Shown one piece after another: positions 1-8,360 of a stretch of DNA of 45,756 nucleotides; position 1 is the stretch's first letter; each line of letters starts with the position of its first letter. A program made the translations under genes and the position numbers. The DNA comes from an uncultured Eubacteriales bacterium (GTDB lineage: Bacteria; Bacillota; Sulfobacillia; UBA995; UBA9673). Where the stretch lies: NCBI GenBank assembly GCA_913063835.1, contig CAJXZV010000006.1:1-45756 (forward strand), in the 5' to 3' direction. Under the pieces are notes generated by a model. It did not search any database. It worked only from the letters and a program-made list of their open reading frames with translations, and had not been told where the DNA came from.

Positions 1-34
1 GTGACTGGAGTTCAGACGTGTGCTCTTCCGATCT
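1..34. other. Illumina TruSeq adapter contamination
   Basis: The first 34 bases equal the standard Illumina TruSeq read-2 adapter/primer sequence, beginning GTGACTGGAGTTCAG and ending CTCTTCCGATCT. Genuine genomic sequence starts at base 35, where the Cas6 reading frame is still open. The adapter is a library artefact at the contig end and should be trimmed; no coding frame should be drawn across it. Confidence 0.97.
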
Positions 35-964
35 CAGGTCGCCCTCGTACACGACCTTCCCGACAAGGCCCCCCAGGTTCATCCGCCTGTCCTGCCGGTT
101 GGAATAGCGGGCCCAGTCGACCCAGCGGGTGCGGTCACGAAGCACGTTGACCTGTCGCGCCGCCTGGACAAGCCCGCGATAGTCGAGGTCGAGAGAGACA
201 CCGTGGTGGAAGTAAGCGAGAGACGAAACCCTTCGCAACAGGGCCCTGACCAGCAGGTGGAACTCCGGACGCCTCGCGAACGAGTCCTCGGCCTTGAGCC
301 GGGTCATGGTCCTGAAGTCGACCTCCAAGCGGTCCCGGGGGAGCTCTTCGGCCCAGGCCTTTATCTCCTTCGCCCCCACACACCGCTCCGACACCCCGGC
401 CACCCTCACCTCGCCCGAGTCCGTCGTCCCGTCGAAGACGGTCCAGGACCGGGCGCCCTGCTTCCCTTGCTCCCTCTCTTCCCCCACCCCGCCGGCCTCG
501 CCCGCCCAGACCGGGCCGGCCACCTGCCTCACCTCGGCGAGTTCGAACCCCGCCCGCCGGGGCCCGATGCCGGTCCGTCCGAGCTCCCTGAAGGCCACGA
601 CGAAGTAGGGCAGATAGGATACGCCCCGCCCGATGAGGACCAGGCCGAACTCCATCTCGTCTCCCGGCGCGAGGAAGGTGCGGTCGTCCTCGGGCGGCTC
701 GATGACGAAGGGGCGCGGGATGTCCTTGAAGGTCCGGAGGACCTCCGAGCCCTCCGGCGGCGAGGTCTCGAAGACGTACGCGTACGGACAGGCCTGCCGC
801 AGGGCACAGCCGCCGCAGTCGTCGGCCCGCAGGGCGCAGGCCACCCGGCGGAAGGCGGAGCCGAAGCCCCCGCGCAGGACCGAACCTTTGTACGCCGGCA
901 GGGGCATCGGCTGGCGGGCCACCAGGCGCAGGCGGAAGAGACCCACCTTCAGCTCAGGGAACAC
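35..964 (-). CDS. cas6: Cas6 family CRISPR pre-crRNA endoribonuclease, 3' end missing
   Basis: My own translation of the minus strand gives an open frame of about 310 codons with no stop before the adapter. After a GTG start at 964 it reads ...LPAYKGSVLRGGFG..., then a four-cysteine segment CGGCALRQACPY, then YVFETSPP and RPFVIEPP. It ends DRRMNLGGLVGKVVYEGDL. This is the pattern of the DUF2276/PF10040 type of Cas6, which cuts the CRISPR repeat transcript into crRNAs, often in type I-B or III systems. The last, glycine-rich part of the fold is lost at the contig end. The start overlaps the end of the WYL regulator by 11 bases, so the two are probably cotranscribed. No repeat array or other cas gene is in the window; they would lie beyond the left edge. 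The GTG start is the only nearby option. Confidence 0.88.
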
Positions 965-1961
965 GGCTGTCCGCCACCCCGTAGCGGCCGGCCAGGCCGG
1001 CCACCTCCCGCCGCACATCCCGGACCAGCTCTTCCGGCCCGAGCACCTCGGCCCCCGCGCCGAACGACAACACCCACCTCTTGACCTCGCCGAGGCCCCC
1101 GACCCGCATCCGGAGGACGAGACCGCCGTCCTCGAGCTCCTCCAGCACCTGGCTCGGGTGCCACCGCCGGCCCCTCACGTAGCGGGCCTGCTCGGGACCG
1201 AACCGGATGGCGACTTCCCTCGGGTCGCCCCGCTCTATGCGGAAGCTGTCCCGTACGAACGAGTCGGGCGAGAAGTCCGGCCGTATCTCGAAAGACCTCC
1301 CCGTGCCTCGAATCCACTCGATGCGGTCGAGGGCGAACGTCTTGACCTCCCCGCGCCAGTGGCAGTAGGCGAAGACGTACCACGCCCCGTCTTGGAAGTG
1401 GAGATGGTAGGGGTCGATGTCCCGCTCACTCCACTCCCCGCGGCTGGCCGTGAAGTAGCGGATGCGCACGGTTTCCCTTCTGGACCGGGCTTCGTTCAGC
1501 GTGTGGAAGGTCTCCATCACCTTGCGTTCCTCTCCCCTGAGAGGCTCGATGCCGAAGCTCACCCAGTCCGCAAGTTCCGGTACCTCGTCCGCGGTAATCT
1601 CCTTGGGGAAGAGGTAGGCGAGCTTCGAGAGCGCCCTCGCCACGGCCCGCTCGTAAGGCGTCCCCCGGCACTGGTTAAGGAGCTTCACGGCGAGGAAGAT
1701 CGCCACGGCCTCGCCTTCGGTCAGCTTGAACCTGGGGAGGTCCGGTCCCCCCTTAGCGAAGTAGTAGCCCTTGCGTTTGGGGTCGTAGACGAGGTCGTCG
1801 GCCACGAAGTCCCGGAGCTTCTCGATGTAGCGCTCCGCGGTCCGCCGCGAGCACCCGAAGTGCTCCGCGATGGTCTTGGTGTTCGGATACCGTCCCTTCT
1901 TTATCATGAAGATGAGCTCGATAAGCCGGTGTCCGGTGTGCCGGTCGAAAGCGAACGCCAC
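954..1961 (-). CDS. WYL-domain transcriptional regulator
   Basis: Product of 335 residues with an N-terminal winged-helix/HTH segment (TIAEHFGCSRRTAERYIEKL, about residues 25-50) and a WYL domain in the second half (SERDIDPYHLHF.DGAWYVFAYC...EVKTFALDRI), plus the usual C-terminal WCX-like region. WYL proteins sense ligands, often nucleotides or nucleic acid, and several regulate CRISPR-Cas or other defence loci. The GTG at 1961 was chosen because a strong GGAGGAGG sits 9 bases upstream; an ATG at 2057 would add 32 unlikely Arg/Gly-rich residues. It overlaps cas6, which suggests it controls that locus. The 321-base gap to the divergent phosphorylase gene probably holds both promoters. Confidence 0.85.
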   Translation of the reverse strand: MAFAFDRHTGHRLIELIFMIKKGRYPNTKTIAEHFGCSRRTAERYIEKLRDFVADDLVYDPKRKGYYFAKGGPDLPRFKLTEGEAVAIFLAVKLLNQCRGTPYERAVARALSKLAYLFPKEITADEVPELADWVSFGIEPLRGEERKVMETFHTLNEARSRRETVRIRYFTASRGEWSERDIDPYHLHFQDGAWYVFAYCHWRGEVKTFALDRIEWIRGTGRSFEIRPDFSPDSFVRDSFRIERGDPREVAIRFGPEQARYVRGRRWHPSQVLEELEDGGLVLRMRVGGLGEVKRWVLSFGAGAEVLGPEELVRDVRREVAGLAGRYGVADSRVP

Positions 1962-2202
1962 ACGAACCCGCCTCCTCCGACCCGGGCCCTTCGCCCCAGG
2001 CAGGCCCCGGACCGTCCGTGGGAGTCCGGCTGTCCGCCCGGGTCGAGTAGTGTCCACCGCTGTCGATGGAGGTCTTTGCAGAAGGGCAGCGATTTCCTCC
2101 CGAGGGACCCTGTCCCTGGTCGTTGTCGGCTCACCCGGCCCTCCTGCCCGGCGGAGAGGAGGACCGCCCTCTGCGGCGAACGCCTAGCCCCATATCGGAC
2201 CA

Positions 2203-2220
2203 GACAGACTGGACAGACTG
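2203..2220. repeat. 9-bp perfect tandem repeat in a divergent intergenic region
   Basis: GACAGACTG occurs twice back to back in the 1962-2282 gap between the WYL regulator and the nucleoside phosphorylase. It may be an operator half-site pair for either gene, but could be chance. I see no other clear structure in this gap. Confidence 0.35.
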
Positions 2221-2282
2221 CAGAGCAGAAGGGAAGGGCCTCTGCAGGTCCTTCGCATCCTGGCCCTTATCGCAACGAAAGG

Positions 2283-3101
2283 ATGGCTGTAGACGACGTG
2301 GCCGACCGCAACAGCGACCCCGCCCGGGACGAGGTCCGCTTCACCCCGCGCATGTACCTGGACTACTACTGCCGCACGCGAGGCCTGAGCCTCGAGGACC
2401 TGGGCGTGGCCCCGACGGTCGTCGGGACCTGGTTCCGCTCTGTCACCGATTGGCTGCGGGCCGAGACCGGTGCCGTTAGAGCCGAGAACTGGCCCTACGG
2501 CGCAGGAGGCGGGCACGACCTTTTCACGGCCGACGTCGGAGGAGCCCGCGTCTCCTTCCTGACCTTCCCCGTCGGAGCCCCGGGAACCGTGGCCGTGATG
2601 GAGGAGCTCATCGCCTCGGGTGCCCGGCGCATCATCGGCCTCGGCATGGCGGGCAGTCTCCAGGAGCGGGCCCCCGTAGGAGCCTTCCTTCTCCCAGGGC
2701 AGTGCATCCGCGAGGAAGGCGTCTCCCATCACTACCTCCCCGCCGGTGAAAGGGTGGGACCGGACCCCACCCTCCAGGAGGCCCTCGGACGGGTGCTCGC
2801 CGCCCAAGGCCGCCACGGCCACGTGGGGCCGCACTGGACGACCGACGCCATCTACCGCGAGTTCGTATGGAAGATAGAGAGATACCGGGCCGAGGGAGTC
2901 GTCGGGGTCGACATGGAGACATCGGCCATGTACGCCCTCGGCCGCTTCCACGGTGTCTCCGTGGCCAACCTCCTGGTGGTGAGCGACGAGCTCTGGCGCG
3001 AGTGGCGCCCGGCGTTCCACTCTGACGAGCTCGCCGCGGCGATGAGGGCCGCCTCCAGCGTCCTCCTGAAGGGCCTGGCCGGGCTGGCGGCCGCTCCCTA
3101 G
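2283..3101 (+). CDS. Nucleoside phosphorylase (uridine phosphorylase family)
   Basis: Product of 272 residues in the PNP/UDP phosphorylase family (PF01048). It shows a phosphate/ribose-binding glycine region (ARRIIGLGMAGSLQ) and the signature VGVDMETSAMYALG near residue 215, followed by VANLLVVSDEL. The family cleaves a nucleoside with phosphate to a base and ribose-1-phosphate in the cytoplasm. Sequence alone does not settle the base preferred. The reading frame stays open far upstream, but that part is antisense to the WYL gene. The ATG at 2283 or an internal ATG at 2352 are the realistic starts. It lies 43 bases before ldh on the same strand, so the two may be cotranscribed. Confidence 0.85.
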   Translation: MAVDDVADRNSDPARDEVRFTPRMYLDYYCRTRGLSLEDLGVAPTVVGTWFRSVTDWLRAETGAVRAENWPYGAGGGHDLFTADVGGARVSFLTFPVGAPGTVAVMEELIASGARRIIGLGMAGSLQERAPVGAFLLPGQCIREEGVSHHYLPAGERVGPDPTLQEALGRVLAAQGRHGHVGPHWTTDAIYREFVWKIERYRAEGVVGVDMETSAMYALGRFHGVSVANLLVVSDELWREWRPAFHSDELAAAMRAASSVLLKGLAGLAAAP

Positions 3102-3144
3102 GCTTTCCTAACCCTCCCCCCTGGTCATACTACCGGCAGAAGAG

Positions 3145-4098
3145 GTGAAACCCCTGGAGAGCGAGAAGCCCGTCCCGCCGGTCAAGATAGGCGTCGTGGG
3201 AACAGGTCACGTCGGCGCGACCTTCGCCTTCACCCTTCTCCTGAGGGGCCTGGCCCGCGAGCTTGCCCTCGTCGACCGCAGGAGGGACAAGGCCGAGGGC
3301 GACGCGATGGACCTCAACCACGCCGTCCCCTTCGCCCGCCCGGTGCGCATCGTGGCCGGCGGGTACGAGACGCTCGAGGACGCGTCCATCGTCTGCATCG
3401 CCGCCGGCGTGGCCCAGCGTCCCGGTGAGGACCGACTGAACCTGCTCCGGAGGAACATCGCCGTCCTGAGAGAGGTCGTCGCGGGAATAACAGCCCACTG
3501 CCCGGAGGCTATCATCCTCGTCGCCTCGAACCCAGTGGACATCCTCAGCTATGCCGCCTGGAAGCTCTCGGGCTACCCGGCCGCCCGGGTCATCGGGTCG
3601 GGGACCATCCTCGACACGGCCCGCCTCCGCTACCTCTTGAGCCGCCACTACAGGGTCGACCCCCGTAGCGTCCACGCCCACATCATCGGGGAGCACGGCG
3701 ACAGCGAGGTCCCGGTCTGGAGTCTGGCGAACATCGCCGGTATCCGCCTGGAGGACTTCGAAGGCTACGAACCCGAGGCCCACCGTGTCATCTTCGAGAA
3801 GGCCCGGGACGCGGCCTACGAGATCATCCGACGCAAGGGAGCCACCTACTACGCCATCGCGGTGGGGCTCGCACGGATCGTGGAGAGCATCCTGCGGGAC
3901 GAGAACACGGTCCTGTCCGTCTCGACCCTTGTCAACGGCTACCACGGCGTCCGGGACGTTTACGTCGGTGTCCCGGCGGTCGTCGGCCGCAATGGGGTCG
4001 AGAGGGTCATCGAGCTGCCGCTGGCCCGCGAGGAGGTCGAGGCCTTCCGCCGCTCGGCTTCAATCCTGCGCGGGGTGCTCGACTCCCTGGACCTGTGA
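3145..4098 (+). CDS. ldh: L-lactate dehydrogenase
   Basis: Product of 317 residues, the usual length, interconverting pyruvate and lactate with NAD(H). It has an N-terminal Rossmann motif (IGVVGTGHVG, residues 15-24). The substrate loop reads AGVAQRPGEDR, with Gln91 where malate dehydrogenases carry Arg, so lactate is favoured. The catalytic His is His184 in IIGEHGDSE. The GTG start at 3145 follows a GAAGAGG-like purine stretch. A perfect 15-bp hairpin follows directly. In this anaerobe the enzyme probably reoxidises NADH by reducing pyruvate. Confidence 0.93.
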   Translation: MKPLESEKPVPPVKIGVVGTGHVGATFAFTLLLRGLARELALVDRRRDKAEGDAMDLNHAVPFARPVRIVAGGYETLEDASIVCIAAGVAQRPGEDRLNLLRRNIAVLREVVAGITAHCPEAIILVASNPVDILSYAAWKLSGYPAARVIGSGTILDTARLRYLLSRHYRVDPRSVHAHIIGEHGDSEVPVWSLANIAGIRLEDFEGYEPEAHRVIFEKARDAAYEIIRRKGATYYAIAVGLARIVESILRDENTVLSVSTLVNGYHGVRDVYVGVPAVVGRNGVERVIELPLAREEVEAFRRSASILRGVLDSLDL

Positions 4099-4099
4099 A

Positions 4100-4135
4100 G
4101 GACCGCCGCGGTCAGGATAGTGACCGCGGCGGTCC
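4100..4135 (+). terminator. Hairpin after ldh
   Basis: A perfect 15-bp inverted repeat (4100-4114 with 4121-4135) has a 6-base loop and begins 2 bases after the ldh stop. Only a short purine/A stretch follows, not a T-run, so it may act as a terminator or an mRNA-stabilising end. Confidence 0.6.
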
Positions 4136-4190
4136 ACAAAGGCGTGAGCGAGTAGCGCTGTGAACCCGGCCGGGCTGGCCGGCTCTTGCC

Positions 4191-5234
4191 TCAGCCGGCG
4201 CTCTCTCCGAGGCCGGCGAGCACGGCGTCGACGTCCACGGCCTCGAGAAGCGTCTCGAGATACTCCAGAAGGGCCGCCCCGCTCTCCTCGTAGCCGGCCA
4301 GGGCCTCGTAGAACGCCGGTGTGAAGTAGAGGCCCTGCGCGTGGGCCGCCTCGAGCTCAGCCCAGGCCGCCTCCTCGGCGCACACGGTCCTCACCGCGAG
4401 AGCCCTCACGAGGCACTCCTCTATATAACCGCCCACCGACGGGTGCTCTCGCGAGATGAGCTCGAGGCCCTTCGCGACGTCGTGCACCGGACGGAAGCGG
4501 GTGAACCCGACGTCGAGCTCGATCTCCCGCAGGGTGTCGGCGATGAGGAAGCGCGCGAACTCCCGGACCAGCTCGTCAGGCCGGAGATCGCCCGGACCCA
4601 GGAGGACGTACAGGACATCCTCGTCGTCGTCATGGTACACGCTGGCGAACCCCGACGGAGCGAGGAGGTTGGGGATGATGTGCACGGCCGAAACGGGACT
4701 CTCCTCTTCTCCCGCGTAGGCGAGGAAGGAGCGGACGGCCTCCGTGGCCGGACCGAGAAGCTCGGCCGCGTACTCCTCGTGAGCCGCCTCGTGCTCCTCC
4801 CACAAGTCCGCCGCATGGGCCGCCCACAGGGCCTTCAGGGCGGCGGAGATGTCGGGTATGATGCCCATCGTCGAACTCGTGCCCATCTCCGGAGGACCGC
4901 CGATGTCCCGGAGGACCATCGCCGCCAGGTTCCCTGCTCCGCCGGAGCCGAGGAAGGTCCTGAACTCAGCGAACTCCTCCGGGTCGACGTCGGCGAGGGC
5001 CTCCCTGGCCGCCTGGCGTACCGGGTGCATGGCCTCACCCGGCTCGCGGTCGTACCCGGCCATGTTCATGCCCAGGAACATGGTGAAGATGCGGGGGTCG
5101 CCCGCCGCGGTCACCGGAAGCTCGGCGGAGGCGACCTTCTCCCTTCCACCGCACCCCGCGAGGACTCCCGCGGCCGACAGGGCGAGCACCGCGGTCAGGA
5201 CGACGGCTCCCGCCCTCAGAAACGCTCCACGCAT
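4191..5234 (-). CDS. Predicted lipoprotein of unknown function
   Basis: Product of 347 residues starting at the ATG at 5234, preceded by AGGGGGG about 10 bases upstream. Upstream codons in the same open frame do not look like a signal. Residues 1-28 form a lipoprotein signal: MRGAFLR, a hydrophobic core, then the lipobox LAGC with Cys28 as the lipid-modified residue. The mature part is acidic and alpha-helical in look, with segments such as FTMFLGMNMAGYDRE and ADLWEEHEAAHEEYAAELL, and has no catalytic motif I recognise. It would be anchored on the outer face of the membrane. It follows the AsnB-ligase gene on the same strand by 215 bases, so it may have its own promoter. Confidence 0.75.
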   Translation of the reverse strand: MRGAFLRAGAVVLTAVLALSAAGVLAGCGGREKVASAELPVTAAGDPRIFTMFLGMNMAGYDREPGEAMHPVRQAAREALADVDPEEFAEFRTFLGSGGAGNLAAMVLRDIGGPPEMGTSSTMGIIPDISAALKALWAAHAADLWEEHEAAHEEYAAELLGPATEAVRSFLAYAGEEESPVSAVHIIPNLLAPSGFASVYHDDDEDVLYVLLGPGDLRPDELVREFARFLIADTLREIELDVGFTRFRPVHDVAKGLELISREHPSVGGYIEECLVRALAVRTVCAEEAAWAELEAAHAQGLYFTPAFYEALAGYEESGAALLEYLETLLEAVDVDAVLAGLGESAG

Positions 5235-5311
5235 TTGCAGAAAACCCCCCTGAGGTCGCCACGGGGAAGCAAGCCGCCCGGCCGCCGGCCCCCGTAGCCT
5301 GAAGAAGTGAC

Positions 5312-5341
5312 CTGTGAATTGAAATGCACCAATTCTGTGAA
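5312..5341. promoter_or_regulatory. AT-rich operator-like element upstream of the lipoprotein
   Basis: Inverted repeat GAATTG-N8-CAATTC (5316-5335) is embedded between two direct copies of CTGTGAA (5312-5318 and 5335-5341). It stands out as AT-rich in GC-rich surroundings and lies 78-107 bases before the lipoprotein start. This may be a regulator site; no clear -35/-10 pair was found beside it. Confidence 0.35.
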
Positions 5342-5449
5342 GTTCGCCGGTTTCCTCCCTAGAGGGCAGAAATCCTAGACTTCTCCTATACATGGAGCTA
5401 CGACGCAGTGAGATAGGGCGCCTACCGGCGGGTAGGAGGACGCCGGGCC

Positions 5450-8245
5450 TCAGTCCGACGTCTCAAACGGAGCGGATGCCGCAACCTCCCTGGCCGCCGT
5501 CGGAGCCGTCTCCCCCGCTGTCCCCTTCTCCTCTACCGGAGGTTCGAACCTCCGGTCGGCGCCGGTGGGAAGGAGCGGCCCCACGAGCCGCAGCACGGCC
5601 ACCGGGGTCTGCTGACTCCCCTGTCCGAGGGGGTTGTCGCGGAACAGTTCGGTGACCAGGCCCCGGTCGACCCCGCCGCTGTGGCCGAGGACCTCGACGC
5701 TGAGGTCGTTGGCGTCGACCACGGCGACGCCCACCTTCGCGCCGGTCTCACGGCCGAGGAGGGCGGCAAGGTCCTCCGCCACCCCCCCGGGGTCGAGGGG
5801 GGCGAGCTTCGCGTGGCTGTTGTAGGGCGGGATGGTGCCGGGAGTCGGCCCGTCGATGGCCTTGACCGCCTGCCCGGCTATCTTGTAGAAGAGGCCCCTC
5901 ACGCCGACGAGCTTGCCGGCCGCGCCGACGGCCGCCGCAAGGAGGATTCTCGGCAGGCCCACCTGGCGTATGGCGAGCTCCATCGTCTCGGGCATGCCCA
6001 CACCGATACCGTGAGGGTTGCGGTTGACGAACCGCGACAACAGGCGGGCGACCGGCCGAGGCTTGACCTCGGCCAGAGGGAAGGAGCGTCCCTGGCTCAC
6101 GGCCACGACCTTCTCGCTCACGGCCACTATGTCCCCGTCCTGCAGGACGATACGCGAGGCCGGCCTTCCACCCGCGTCCCGGCCGCCCGCTCGGGCCGGT
6201 CCGCCGGCGAGCCCTTCGAGGATGACCTCGGCGAGGTCGTCCCCCGGGTGCACGAGGCGAGTCTTGACCGGCAGGCGGGCGAAGACCTGTTCCCCGACAG
6301 CCGCGAAGAGATGCTTCGTCTCGTTGGCCTCAACCGACAGCACACGCACGGCCCCGTCGTAGCCGGCCCGGGCGGCCGCCTCGGCCCAGGCCCTATCGCT
6401 CGCCCGGATGTGTGACGGCGGTGGCTCACGCCTGACCGAGCCGTCGGTGTCGAAGAACACGCGCAACCAGACCTCGACGTTGATCGCCCGCCAGAAGAAC
6501 ATGGAGTTGTCCAGCCGCCCCGAGCAGGCCCCCCGGAAGGCCTCGAGCACCTTCCTCCCGTGCCAGTAGCGCCGCCCCTGGAAGCCCGGGCTGGCCAGGA
6601 TGCTGCCGAAGGCGGCACGGCGGTTCTTCAGCCACCGGATCTCCGGGGTCGTGAAGCCGACCTTCCAGCGCCTCCGGGCGATCCTGCCGGGGAGCGTCCC
6701 CTTCATGGCCTGCCTGAGGATGAAACGGCTCCAACCGTCCCGGATGATGGCCTTAGGCGGCAGAGCCAGGATGTGGTCGACGAGTTCCTGGTCGAGGTAC
6801 GGGACCCGCGACTCGATGGAGAAGGCCATCGAGTTCTTGTCCTCGTACCGCAGGAGACACGGTAGGCTGTAGGTCGTCACGTCGGCGAGAAGGCGCTCCT
6901 TTAGGTCGTCCTGAGGCCGCCGGTCGTCGGGTTCGCGGACCTCGCGCCGGAAGTCGTCCCGGATGAGCCCGGGTTCGTCGATGCGCCGGCGCGGGCTGCG
7001 GCTGAGAAGGCGCCTCCTTATGAGCGGCCAGAGGACGTCCCGGGCCGCCCAGGCTTCCCTCAGCAGAAGCCCCCAGCGCCGTTCGCGGCGGAGCTGTCTG
7101 AGGTAGACGGCGTGGTAGGGCACGTACCCGGCGATGAGCTCGTCACCGCCCTGGCCGTCGAGGAGGACCTTGACCTTGTCCGCGGCGCCGCGCATGACGC
7201 ACCACTGCGCGTAGGGCCCGGTGCTGACCGTGGGCTCCTCCTGGTGCCAGACGAACGCCTCCAGCTCCCGGACGAACTCGTGCGGGTCGGGGTGGATGTA
7301 GTGGGACTCGGCCACCGTGCCCTCGACGGCCTCCCGGATGTACTCACGCTCGTCGATGGGGTCGTTGTCGAAGACGGCCGAGAAGGTCTTGATTCTCTCC
7401 CCCACCGCCCGGGTCTCCTCTCCGTCCTCCTTGACCAGCTCGTCCATCAGGCGGAGGATGGTCGTCGAATCGAGCCCTCCGGAGAGGCAGGCCCCGACGG
7501 GCACCTCGGCCACGAGCCGCCGGCGGACGGACTCCCGGAAGAGCCGCCTGAACTCGGCCGGGTCGGTCCCGGCCTCCTGACTGAGACGCGGGGTCCAGTA
7601 CCGGCCGGTGGTCATGCCCGAGCCGTCGATGATGGCCCAGGTCGCGGCCTCGAGGCGCAGGATTCCCTTGAAGAAGGTCTCCTCCCGGTGGTCGTGGAGG
7701 CCGTAGCGGAGGTACTCATAGATGACCTGGTCGTTCGGGCCCGTCTCGAGCTCGGGGTCCTGAAGGAGGGCCTTTATCTCCGAAGCGAAGAGGACGCGCC
7801 GGCCGGTCCGGGCGTAGTAAAGGGGTTTGATGCCGAAGTGGTCCCTGGCCAGGACGAGCCTACCCTTCTTCAGGTCCGCCAGGGCGAGGGCCCACATCCC
7901 GTTGAAGCGCCGGAAGCAGTCGCATCCCCATTCCTCGTAGGCGTGGACCACGACCTCGCTGTCCGACTCGGTGCGGAAGACATGCCCGGCCGCCTCCAGC
8001 TCGCGCCGGAGTTCCCGGAAGTTGTAGACCTCGCCGTTGTACACGAGCTGGACCGAGCCGTCCTCGTTGGGCATCGGCTGGTGGCCGCCCGCTATGTCGA
8101 TGATCGACAGGCGGCGGTGCCCGAGGCTCATCCGGTCGGTCTCGAAATACCCCTCGTCGTCAGGACCGCGGTGCCGCACAGAGTCCGCCATCCGTTTGAG
8201 GAGAACGGTGTCACGAGGTCCCCAGAAGCCGACTATCCCGCACAT
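5450..8245 (-). CDS. asnB: Asparagine synthetase (AsnB type) fused to an F420-0:glutamate ligase-like domain
   Basis: Product of 931 residues; AsnB proteins are usually about 600-650. Residues 1-200 are the glutaminase domain with N-terminal Cys2 (MCGIVGF, HRGPDDEG, NGEVYNF). Residues about 235-600 are the synthetase domain with the PPi loop SGGLDS at 255-260, DGQGGDE, and SIESRVPYLD. A further domain from about 655 to 905 reads LPVKTRLVHPGDDL, GDIVAVSEKVVAVSQGR, NPHGIGVGMPETME, AIDGPTPGTIPPYNSH, VDANDLSVEVLG and DNPLGQGSQQTP. That matches the CofE-like F420-0:gamma-glutamyl ligase family (PF01996). The frame is continuous through the join, so I see a true fusion, not adjacent genes. Asparagine, or another amide, would be made from aspartate, Gln and ATP; the substrate of the added ligase-like part is unknown. 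gltX lies 115 bases upstream on the same strand. The tail after about 905 is disordered. Confidence 0.86.
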   Translation of the reverse strand: MCGIVGFWGPRDTVLLKRMADSVRHRGPDDEGYFETDRMSLGHRRLSIIDIAGGHQPMPNEDGSVQLVYNGEVYNFRELRRELEAAGHVFRTESDSEVVVHAYEEWGCDCFRRFNGMWALALADLKKGRLVLARDHFGIKPLYYARTGRRVLFASEIKALLQDPELETGPNDQVIYEYLRYGLHDHREETFFKGILRLEAATWAIIDGSGMTTGRYWTPRLSQEAGTDPAEFRRLFRESVRRRLVAEVPVGACLSGGLDSTTILRLMDELVKEDGEETRAVGERIKTFSAVFDNDPIDEREYIREAVEGTVAESHYIHPDPHEFVRELEAFVWHQEEPTVSTGPYAQWCVMRGAADKVKVLLDGQGGDELIAGYVPYHAVYLRQLRRERRWGLLLREAWAARDVLWPLIRRRLLSRSPRRRIDEPGLIRDDFRREVREPDDRRPQDDLKERLLADVTTYSLPCLLRYEDKNSMAFSIESRVPYLDQELVDHILALPPKAIIRDGWSRFILRQAMKGTLPGRIARRRWKVGFTTPEIRWLKNRRAAFGSILASPGFQGRRYWHGRKVLEAFRGACSGRLDNSMFFWRAINVEVWLRVFFDTDGSVRREPPPSHIRASDRAWAEAAARAGYDGAVRVLSVEANETKHLFAAVGEQVFARLPVKTRLVHPGDDLAEVILEGLAGGPARAGGRDAGGRPASRIVLQDGDIVAVSEKVVAVSQGRSFPLAEVKPRPVARLLSRFVNRNPHGIGVGMPETMELAIRQVGLPRILLAAAVGAAGKLVGVRGLFYKIAGQAVKAIDGPTPGTIPPYNSHAKLAPLDPGGVAEDLAALLGRETGAKVGVAVVDANDLSVEVLGHSGGVDRGLVTELFRDNPLGQGSQQTPVAVLRLVGPLLPTGADRRFEPPVEEKGTAGETAPTAAREVAASAPFETSD

Positions 8246-8360
8246 CGACCCGGTCCATCACCTCTCGGACCTCACTTCGGGATGGCCGGCAACCCATCCT
8301 CCCGCCAGGCTCACGGCTTTTGCTGGTCTCTCGTGCAGGGCCCTGCCAGGAGAGGCAGAC

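Noticed and set aside
2203-2220. Start of a CRISPR array near cas6
   Set aside because: Only two 9-bp copies with no spacers; no repeat of 25-40 bases was seen anywhere in the window.
633-2282. Plus-strand open frame extending the nucleoside phosphorylase upstream by about 550 codons
   Set aside because: It is Arg/Pro-rich and antisense to the clear WYL and Cas6 genes; only 2283-3101 shows family motifs.
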